Source: Ignelater luminosus
Lineage: Eukaryota; Arthropoda; Insecta; Coleoptera; Elateridae
Length of the DNA: 64,000 bases
Assembly: GCA_011009095.1 (NCBI GenBank)
Contig: VTPC01090689.1
Location: forward strand, 3,428-67,427
Reading direction: 5' to 3'
This document shows, one piece after another, positions 12,925 through 21,800 of this stretch. The position numbers and the translations under genes are program-made. Within the stretch, counting starts at the first letter, position 1; each line of letters opens with the position of its first letter. The notes beneath the pieces were generated by a model. That model was not told where the DNA came from. It did no database searches and saw nothing but the letters and a program-made list of their open reading frames with translations.

Positions 12925-13480
12925 GTCTTAACAGTGCACAGAAAGTTTTGACGTCATTTTAATGTTAGTAATCGTAAACCAGTACCTTTGCACAACACCA
13001 TTATTGCTTGTGAGACTAAATTTTGAAATTCTGGGAATATTGGTATTGAAAGACACTATAGAAATTGTAGATAATTTTGTAGAAAATAATGCTCAACAAA
13101 CCTTACACAATATCTTAAAGCGTGACTTAAAAAGTGATCCTTACAAGCTGTAAGTTGCTCAGCATCTAAATGAAAATGATAAGGTTTTTTTGTATGAACT
13201 TTCGCAAAAAGTAACAGTATGGTGTGCAATATCAGCAGTTGCAGTAATTGGCCCAACTTCTTTGAAGAAAATGGCCAAACTGTTACCGTAACTTCTGATT
13301 ATTATGTGAACATGTTGCAAACATTTCGTGAATTCATCTGGTTTCAGTAAGATAGTGGTATTGCCCATACAGCAAGACGAAACTTCATTATTCTTCACAA
13401 TATGTTTCTTAACAAAGTTGTCTCTCATTTGGGCGATATTTCTTTCCTTTCCAAGGTCCCCTGAACTAACAGCTCCAATC
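12925..13480 (+). pseudogene. mariner-like (DDE_3) transposase relic with N-terminal HTH
   Basis: With frame changes, the plus strand gives an N-terminal helix-turn-helix-like piece (ESVLTVHRKF, then a VPLHNTII segment) near 12925-13010. A core piece follows: KVTVWCAISAVAVIGP, then FFEENGQTVTVTSDYYV, WFQ.DSGIAHTARR and VVSHLGDIS (13190-13440). This order matches insect Tc1/mariner-superfamily transposases in which an N-terminal DUF4817-type domain precedes a DDE_3 domain. In the catalytic 'WFQQDGA' motif a stop replaces the second Gln and Gly has become Ser. Several frameshifts are present, so the copy is dead. Confidence 0.75.
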
Positions 13481-13684
13481 ATGGTCATGGTTTTGGAAGA
13501 GCATTTAGGTAAGTGGAATCTGCATAATGTGAATTTATGTGGGATATGTTTATTTGTGTATTTCTCTAAAAGCTGTTTTAAGATGGAATTTAGAGAGAAA
13601 TATTGGCAGCAATAAAAGCCTCACACAATAGGGTTGTGTAGTAATTTTTTTTTAAATCCAGAGTTTGAAAGTATGTGTTATAAA

Positions 13685-13724
13685 TAATTGAATCGATAAG
13701 TGGAAGAATAGTTCAAGTCCAAAA
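13685..13724 (+). repeat. Left terminal inverted repeat of the DUF7869 element
   Basis: It contains the core AGTGGAAGAATAGTT followed by AAGTCCAAAA, with the outer part TAATTGAATCGAT. It matches the right end (inverted) at 37 of 40 positions by eye. Confidence 0.75.
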
Positions 13725-14040
13725 AATTGCATTTTAAACAGAAATAGCCATTTAATTTAGAATATGCAAAGCTATCTACTGAGTGATAGCATGGTTTGAT
13801 AAAGGTCATCACTATACAGTATAAATAGACAATGTAAATGCAACGAGCGAAAGAAATCTTTCACTCATTTTCTCTAGACATATGTACTTACTAAACAGCT
13901 GTATCTATCTTATATGTATTATTATTTTTATTTGCCATTTACTCAAGTTGTGTCATTAGGTTAGATGCTATATGATCTTCGATGTTTTATTAATTTGTAA
14001 TTATTTTAACCGCGTTTCATTGATTAAGATATAAAGTAAG

Positions 14041-14679
14041 ATGTCCGATAGCGAAGGTCAAGGAAGAAAAACCCCGAATGAAATTTGCACATTCTTGAAT
14101 GATTATATCCTCAACCATGTGTCACATGAAGTACAAGAACTACACCTCTTTTCCGATGGATGTCCTGGCCAAAATCGAAACAACATTGTCGTTCGATTTT
14201 TTTTCGCACTGCAATCTACAAAACGATTTAAAAAAATGTACCATTATTTTCTTATTCGGGGGTATTCGTTTCTATCGTGTGATCGGGACTTTGGCACACT
14301 AAAGAAGTTAGTAAGGAAATATGACCGGGTCTATATTCCCGAGGATTATGAAAATATGATTGCCAAATGTAGGATAAATAAACCATTTGTTCTTAAAACT
14401 ATGAAGTACAATGATATTATTGATTTCAAAAATTGGTGGCCAGCATATTACAAAAAGACATCGAAATCTCTTAGGAAAAAAGTTTTCAATATTAGTAAAT
14501 ACCAAGAACTTGTGTATGACAAAGAAATACCTGATAACCTCACTGTGTTTGAATTTATCGATGGAGTTATTTTCCACACATTTAAGCTCTTGAAGCCCAG
14601 CCTTAATCCGGTTCTTCCGTTAAATCCAGCCTACTTAGAGCCAGTTCCAATAGATCATAAGAAAATGCCAAGATATTAA
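14041..14679 (+). CDS. DUF7869-like protein (putative transposase), N-terminally short
   Basis: The intact 212-residue ORF carries the signatures of a family seen in many copies in insect genomes, which I know as DUF7869 domain proteins: LFSDGCPGQNRNN (Asp39), then HYFLIRGYSFLSCDRDFG (residues 68-85, Asp81), then a region with PEDYENMIAKC. The two spaced Asp residues after hydrophobic strands look like an RNase H-fold nuclease or transposase core; that is inference. Family members usually have several hundred residues before this point. Here the reading frame opens at ATG 14041 inside the domain (SEGQGRKTPNEIC would be internal), so the N-terminal DNA-binding part and probably the first catalytic residue are missing. 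It sits within 40-bp inverted repeats. Lack of stops suggests the insertion is not old. Confidence 0.6.
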   Translation: MSDSEGQGRKTPNEICTFLNDYILNHVSHEVQELHLFSDGCPGQNRNNIVVRFFFALQSTKRFKKMYHYFLIRGYSFLSCDRDFGTLKKLVRKYDRVYIPEDYENMIAKCRINKPFVLKTMKYNDIIDFKNWWPAYYKKTSKSLRKKVFNISKYQELVYDKEIPDNLTVFEFIDGVIFHTFKLLKPSLNPVLPLNPAYLEPVPIDHKKMPRY

Positions 14680-14866
14680 GAAAATTTTGCATTATCTAAC
14701 AGGAGAAAACTTGTAATTTTACTATCATATAGTCTCTTGGAAAATAACTACAGCGGAAGATACAGAATAACTGATGCCAGCATACTTTTTCCTTTAGAAA
14801 TATTTTTGGTATTTAAGCATCATATTTTAGTTTTTTTGAATAAAAATCTTTGATCAATATAATCTT

Positions 14867-14891
14867 AGTGGAAGAACGGTTTAAGTCCAAA
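14867..14891 (+). repeat. Internal extra copy of the terminal repeat core
   Basis: AGTGGAAGAACGGTTTAAGT followed by CCAAA repeats the inner part of the left terminal repeat in the same orientation, about 190 bases after the ORF stop. Paired with the right end at 15057-15096 it would delimit a 230-bp MITE-like unit. Confidence 0.6.
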
Positions 14892-15056
14892 TAGAATTTT
14901 TGGATTTATTTTTTATGGCTTTGACTTTAGATCATTTTAAATAAAATTATAATATCGCCAATGACCTTAGCAACAATGTTTATATTGACAACAAGAGCCA
15001 AAACATATTAATAAAGTAAATATGCAATTTTTTTTTGCTTTCTGAAAAATCACTAG

Positions 15057-15096
15057 TTTTGGACTTAAACTGTTCTTCCACTCATCGATTCAATTA
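15057..15096 (-). repeat. Right terminal inverted repeat of the DUF7869 element
   Basis: It is the inverted match of 13685-13724, ending in ATCGATTCAATTA at the outer edge. Confidence 0.75.
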
Positions 15097-15728
15097 AACT
15101 CCACAAATATTAAATTTCTTAATAACTCCTTCAGTAATTTGGATAAGTACAGAGTTCACAATGATGTTATGGGGTCTTAAGTTAGTCAACTTGCATTATT
15201 TGGATGGCTATGGCTGCATGTAATAGATTGGACATAGATAATTTTAAAATATGAAAATTATTACAATTTTGAGCACACTGCATTGTTGTTGATTGTATTT
15301 TATATCATCATCACAATCTTTATTATATAGTTACTTTAGTTATCGACATCAGATTGGTACATTCCGCTTCTCAGAATAATTGCACATTCTTTTTTAAATC
15401 TTTTGTTGCAAAGATTTTATAACTTTCAAATTTCTACAGAGTGTTGTTGATATAAAATTCTTTCTAAAAACGTGAAAAAACTGCATACTATATTGAATTT
15501 GACTAAACACCTCTATACTATATAAAAATTACCTTTGATGCCAGGTTACATTTTTATGTTTCTTAGTATTAGTGTGTTGTAATAGTTGTGATTTATGTCA
15601 CAATTTGGTAAGATACTTCTACAGTATTTAAAATTATGAAGTCATCGCCATATTTGGAAACCCACTAAGATGAAGGTTCTAGGCTTCATGTACTGGTCGA
15701 AGTTATTTTAATCAATCAAAGATATATA
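15097..15728. other. Spacer without recognised features
   Basis: AT-rich spacer between two transposons; no ORF or repeat with a recognisable signature. Confidence 0.4.
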
Positions 15729-16417
15729 GGGTGTCTGGAAATAACACTGAAACATTTAACGACAGATACCTGGCATTAAAATAACACGATTTAACCCAAC
15801 TTACCTAAATTCTAAAGTCTACCATTTACGAAGGAAAACTGAAATTAAAATTAGATTTTTCAAAATTACTCAAATTCAACAGCCCGTAGTAAGGTCATAT
15901 GATGTCTTAAAAACAGTATGCAATTATTTCCATTGCTTGCCTCAACAGAAATTGAAAAAGATACACTTTAGGAAAAAAAGTTATGGGTGAAGTAAGCTTA
16001 ATTTTTATCAAGGAATGCGATGTGAATAATTGCATCCTGTTTTTGGGGTAATGTATAACCATAAGCTGTAGAATTTGAGAAGTTTTCAAAAATTCAATTT
16101 ACTTGAAAATGATACTTTCTAGAAAAAAAAAATACAAGAGGAACTTTTTTTGCCAAATCTATTGTTAATTCCAAAAATACGAAAATTTTTAAATCTTTCA
16201 GTGGCATAACAATTTTCTTTGGGATACTGAGCTAGCCGTCTCCCCATTTCCCGATCTCTGACAAGGATATCAAATATAAAACTATGTAAAATCATAAACA
16301 CCTTAGAGTCCATTCTGACATCTCACCTTGTTCTTGAAATGTTGGGTTAAATCATTTTATTTTGATTTCAGGAATATTGATGGTTAAGCATTTTCAGTAT
16401 TATTTCCCGACACCTTG
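15729..16417. mobile_element. Tc1/mariner-type MITE (TA-flanked)
   Basis: The left end GGGTGTCTGGAAATAACACT and the inverted right end AAGGTGTCGGGAAATAATAC are related over more than 25 bases, and both abut TA (15727-15728 and 16418-16419). Second-tier inverted repeats lie further in (TTTAACCCAAC near 15790, GTTGGGTTAAA near 16341). There is no transposase reading frame; two minus ORFs of about 60 codons are unremarkable. Confidence 0.65.
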
Positions 16418-16535
16418 TATTTCTATACAAATACAGTGTAACCAAATGCTAATACAAAAGAAAAACAGAACACCTTACAAAATGAAAAAGTAGAAATGAA
16501 ATATACCACATGAGTATAAAGTAAAGCATAAAAGA

Positions 16536-17060
16536 AAATTCTCAAACGGGTCAATTTTCTATTATAAAAATACACATTTTAATGTTGCAATCACCTTCGT
16601 CATCGTTAATTTTTTGAATGGAAATCCTTCAATTTCTTTGCAATTTGATAGGCCCTATTATTGTGCTTTGCATAAAAAAGTTTTACATGTATGCTTGTTG
16701 CCATAGGGTGATGGGCGACAATTTGACCATTTACTGGGCTAATACATTAAATAGTGTATTTGTATGATATCTGTTGTTGGTGGTCTCAATTAAAACAAAA
16801 TAAGTGAAAAACAAAAAACAGCATCACTGAAACTTTTTGGTATCTCAAAAATTAGAAATTTCTTTAATTTTTACTCAAGAATTTTTTTATGTAAAGTTCA
16901 AGAATGTTTACACCATCATTTAGGCAATAAGGTCTATCAAAATTGTGAAAAAATCTGAGGGTTTTCATTAAAAAAAAAAAAATGATGACATCACTGGAAG
17001 GTGATTGTAATATTAAAATGTGTATTTTTTTAATAGAAAATTGACCCGTTTCAAGATTTC
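16536..17060. mobile_element. MITE with about 70-bp terminal inverted repeats, type unclear
   Basis: The left arm (AAACGGGTCAATTTTCTATT, then AAAATACACATTTTAAT and CAATCACCTT) returns inverted at 16985-17060 with few changes. The arms are much longer than in typical mariner MITEs. The roughly 370-bp centre has no ORF. The target duplication could not be fixed, so the superfamily is open. Confidence 0.7.
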
Positions 17061-17446
17061 TTAGTATACTTGCCCATAAAAGAAAATATGAATTTTATGC
17101 GCTGCAACAACAAAATGTTAATGTAAAACTCTGTTCCAATGGAACATCAGTGGTGGTAATGTAAGATCACCCTTAGGATTGGAATGGTAGTTTTAAGCCA
17201 GCACATTGCATCATCCGAAGATGTCACAAGTGCAGTCCACAACCAGAGCAACACTATTTCATTGCTCATTTAATATACTTGCATAATGTTAATATCAATT
17301 GAATAAAGGTTTCAAATTGTTAATTTTGTTTATATAATGGTTCTTCAAAGCAACAAACTCGAAACAAATAATGCTGCCGAATAAAAAGATAAAAGTCAAA
17401 AAGATACTTCTATATAAACGAAACAACGAAGTCAATGTAAAATTAA

Positions 17447-17483
17447 AAACAAATAACCTTGCACAATGAAAAAATTAAAACCA
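17447..17483 (+). repeat. Dispersed direct repeat, copy 1
   Basis: AAACAAATAACCT followed by a near-identical AAAATGAAAAAATTAAAACC core is shared with 18021-18058; related AT-rich text also occurs near 16470-16490. It is probably the remnant of a repeated element. Confidence 0.5.
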
Positions 17484-18020
17484 ACAACACAGTAAAGCCT
17501 AAAGGCTGATTAGCATTACATATCCTTTCTTCTACCTATTTTTTAGGATCAAACTTGAATCTATTTTGATCTTAGAATACAACCTAGTTTCGAACCAAGT
17601 TTGGCCATTCAACATGAAGTTTACCGAGGTAAATCTTCCCAAGTTCATTGAACAGTGCTACCACATCAACCTACAAAGTTTTGCATTTTGTTTACTTTAA
17701 CCTCAATTTATATCTCAGTTTTTATAAAAAGTTTGTGTTTACAACCAACTGCTATTCGTTTGTTTATGTGTTACAATGTTGAATAAAAAAGATAAAAGGC
17801 TATTTCATCATCGTCAACAGTTGGCAATGATGAAACGTCGCTTAGTGTACAAGTCTAGGATAGAATCAAAATCTAGTTTTCAAACTACTTTTTAGCAGTT
17901 TTTAGGATGGCATTTCACATTATACGAAACTATCCTAGACGTCTAGGTTCTAATTTATAGCGAAAAAAAGGTTGCAAATAGAATAATGTCAATCAACCTT
18001 AACGTTAATTGTAAAACGAC

Positions 18021-18058
18021 AAACAAATAACCTCACAAAATGAAAAAATTAAAACCAA
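18021..18058 (+). repeat. Dispersed direct repeat, copy 2
   Basis: Second copy of the segment at 17447-17483, same orientation, differing at a few bases. Confidence 0.5.
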
Positions 18059-18520
18059 AAATATATTTCTATAAATAACGCAACTATAACCAAAAATTTA
18101 ATTTTAACATTCATTGTTTATAAAATATTTTCACTTAACAGTGCTTTTGAGATTTTTAGAGACCAACTTTATAGTGCTCAAACGTTGTTGTCTAAACAAC
18201 AGTTTAAAAAAATCTTTGTGACTCACAACAAAATGATCTGCATCTTAAAAATTAAAATAACCAATAAAACTAACACAAATATGTAAAAGATTTAAAACAA
18301 AAGAAATAATGTGTAAGCGCAAAAAAAATAGAGCTGAGCAGCTGTCCTGCAAAACCACCATTTTCCAAGTCTTAAAATTAAGGTATAATTAGTATTATTG
18401 ATAAATCGATGTATTGATATTTCTTGATATCAATATTGCACAGGTTGCTAGACATCTAATTACCAGTTTTAAATGCCAATGATTTAGCAAATTATGTTTG
18501 AAGTTGAACTTACGATTTAA

Positions 18521-18526
18521 TTTATT
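18521..18526 (-). other. Possible poly-A signal of Lap1
   Basis: AATAAA on the minus strand, about 350 bases after the Lap1 stop codon. In AT-rich DNA such hexamers are common by chance. Confidence 0.3.
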
Positions 18527-18873
18527 TGGTTGTTAAAAGAACTATTTCACTGTATAAATATTAATTTTTAATTTATACTTCATTTGTTGTACTTACAAGG
18601 CTAACGGATTTGCATCAATGTATCATGCACGAGATTTTTTACTGCCTCCATCTTTGTTATTCTAACGGTTATAATTTGTTTTTACATGAACACAAAGTTG
18701 TGTGCATAGTTCAATTATTATTGAAACAAAAGATCCAGATAGAAAGAGTAGCTGCTACCCTTGTAAGTTAAGCAAACAAGCTATCAAGGCATGAAATCTA
18801 ATTTCACAAAATTTCAGGGAAACGAAAATTGATAGCAGTGTTTTTGAAAAAGTTTCAATAGACCAATCTAAAG

Positions 18874-21800
18874 CTAATTTCTAGAAATAAGAAAAGTTTC
18901 AGTCTCAGGGCCCCAAACCTGAACAGCTTTGAGTGCATCTTCTGGATCCATTTTTGATATATCTCGATCATCTAACATAAGGATCTTATCACCAGTGAAT
19001 AACTTTTGAAAAGCATTTCCATTCTTGTCTACTTCATCTATGAAGACTCCCTAAAAAATTTTTTTTTTGAACTAATACATAATTTTATTTTATTTTATAA
19101 TTGTTTACCTCTTCACTGTGACTTACAGAAAATCCCAAAACATAACAACAAGGTGTCAATTCTACTTTAATTATTTTTGGATTCCGATGTGCACCAAATA
19201 CCCAGTTCATATTTCCTTTTCCATTATTCATTGGTTTATTTTCTTTAACAATACCATTCTTTAATTCAACATGACTTGGAAGATTTCTTTGATCTGGTAT
19301 TTCTAGTAATGAGTTTCCATTATATAATGGTTTTTGTTGGGATTTCAACAAAATATATTGTAATCGCCTATGAAGCTGCATAAATTTTCCAAAAATATAT
19401 TTATATTCTTTATCGTTACTGTTTATAGATAAAAAATATACAATAATTTTTATTAATTGAAGCTTAGCTTGTATCATAGCTTCTTTCTCCGTTTTTGGTT
19501 TTATATTTGTTATGTTTTCTAATAAATAATCTTGCGGAAGAATTTTTTCTATATGTACAATTTGGCTAATTAAATCATAATATTCTTGATTCTTATAACT
19601 AGCCTCTAATAATATAGTTGCAATATCTATCAAAGTAAGTTTCTCTCTTGTTTCAGTATCAATTGCATTGGGATACACAAACGGTGTTAATAATCTTCCT
19701 GGTAGAATATCTAAATTTCTTTGTAGATTATCGAGTATTGGCATAATATAATTTTTGTGTAAATGAACGTGCTCTCTATAAAACAACAGATATTCTGCCG
19801 TCTTTAAAATCTGTAATTTTGTATTTAATATGCTACATAAGGTTCTTGGTACATTTCTGTTTTCAAAATTAGAATTCTCAAATTGTAAAAATTGGTCTAC
19901 TAAATATTTATGTTGATCATCTTCGATGTTAGCTTTTAGTAAACCTGATGATATAAATAAAACTTTTTCTATTTGGATTAAGTCATCATTATTATTATAA
20001 CTAGCATTTGTAGTTTTCATTTCATCGTTATCGTTGTACGAATAAGCATTTTCACATGGTAGTTGCGTCATGCAACGAGCATGTTTGGGTTGTGGATTTA
20101 ATATGTTCACAGGCTGATCTTGAGTAAAATGTTTCGGTTCCGATTCTTTTTCAGCTTTTTCTGCAGAATTTAAAAATAAATGTGCTCCTCTTGAATAGAC
20201 CGCTGCTATGTGATAAGGCGGAGGTTGTTTTGGTTTTGCACCGCTCGATAACTGAGGTTGTAATTGTGGAGATGAATCTACATATCCAGATTCTCTATCA
20301 ATAGTATTTACACATTTAGCAGTATAACTATAAATAGCCTCTGAATGATGATCATTAATTTGTAAATTTTCTATGCCATTTTGTATAGGACTACAAGTAC
20401 GTTCGCTACCAATCGATACAACACATTCACTAGGAGTTTCATTTATATTACTACCATTGTTATTTCCATCATTTAGATCATAATTTTGTGCTATATCATA
20501 CTGTGTATTTATAAGTTCTTCACTGGGATTTTTATTTGTACTTAGTTCCATGGGATTCTGGTATTTTATATCTTCATGATTCTCGTCATTTTGAACAGGT
20601 ACATCTAAAATTTAAAAAATATTATTAAGCAAATCTGCTTTTTGTGGAAAAAATGAAACAATAACCTTCACTAACTTCATTTTCTTCAGCAGCATTTTTC
20701 ATGGGAACTATGTTTGCTTCTTTAACATAAATAGCATCCACACTGATATTTTGTGAAACACTTTCTTGATTCCTCCTTAAAGTACTCTCTAATGTACGTT
20801 GATACTTTACAAAAGCCTTTGGGTGAGGTGTGGGAATTCTAGTAAGTCTAGCGGGTAAATTATTTGATACGCTTGGTTCTGAGAAATTAATTCGACGACC
20901 ACTGGGTACTACCGTTTGAACTGCAGGAGGTATATGTAAAGGCATTTCGACTTGGGGTAGGAATACACACGTCAAGACTACTTGGCCACTTTCAAGTGCT
21001 TCTTTTTGTAAGGTAATCTGAAAGGTGGTAATTATAGTTAATGAATTCTTACAAAAAGTTCTATCAAAATTTACCAGTGGTTGACTTTGATTGTGGGACA
21101 ACCATAAAGCTTTTAATTTTCTTAAACTAAGAATTGTAATTGGTAGATATCGCAATCTGTTATTTATTAAACTAATAGAAGTCAAATTTTGTAAATGTCC
21201 TATTTCTTCAGGCAGGTACATTAGAACATTATAATGAAGACTAAGAACACTTAATGCAGTGCAACTTCCAATTTCTGTAAAATAGAGAATTTTTATTACA
21301 TTTTATGCAAAGCAAATATAGGAGATGCATGATTATTCAAAAGTTGTTCATTTGGGGTATAATCAGATAAGAGTCCTCCACAGGCTGAAATTTTCAGGCC
21401 TGGCCTGACTGGAGATAAACCTGACGCAGCCCAAAAAAAACCTGGTTACTTCTTGATCTTAAAAAGCCCAAACAGCCCAACAGGCTCCAATGGCTTGACA
21501 AGAATGAGCAGCTCAATAGATTTTTCAACTGAAGTCTGGTCTGATCTAAACCTGAGCTTTGATCAAAAAACCCGTCTCGTCTATGGCGCAGTACAAAAAT
21601 CCTCTTCTTTAGCTCAGTATGAAAATAATGTTTATCCGGATCAGTACAAAATAACGCCTGTCCGAGTCAGTATGACATCCTTCGGTGCGGTTTAGTATGA
21701 AAATAGCTCGTCCAAATCAGTACAAAAAAGATCTCGGTTCAGCGCAATATGAAAATCATCCGGTACAAAAAGCCCGACTGACCTGATAAGCTTGACAGAT

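Larger units (their letters stand above)
13685..15096 (+). mobile_element. DNA transposon with 40-bp TIRs and a DUF7869-like ORF
   Basis: A 40-bp sequence at 13685-13724 is repeated in inverted orientation at 15057-15096 with three mismatches. Between them lies a single intact ORF (14041-14679). Long inverted ends around one ORF argue for a cut-and-paste element of about 1.4 kb. No target duplication could be defined with certainty. A third copy of the inner 25 bp of the terminal repeat (14867-14891) lies inside, in the orientation of the left end. The ORF lacks the upstream part expected for the family, so this copy is probably an internally deleted derivative. Confidence 0.65.
17061..18873. 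other. Spacer downstream of Lap1, with short repeats
   Basis: No gene. A 37-38-bp segment occurs twice in the same orientation (17447-17483 and 18021-18058). A perfect 11-bp inverted pair, GTCTAGGATAG / CTATCCTAGAC, sits at 17853-17863 and 17930-17940. The part nearest 18873 is the 3' UTR of Lap1. Confidence 0.45.

Noticed and set aside
14308..14577. 89-codon minus ORF
   Set aside because: Antisense to the DUF7869-like ORF, no family match.
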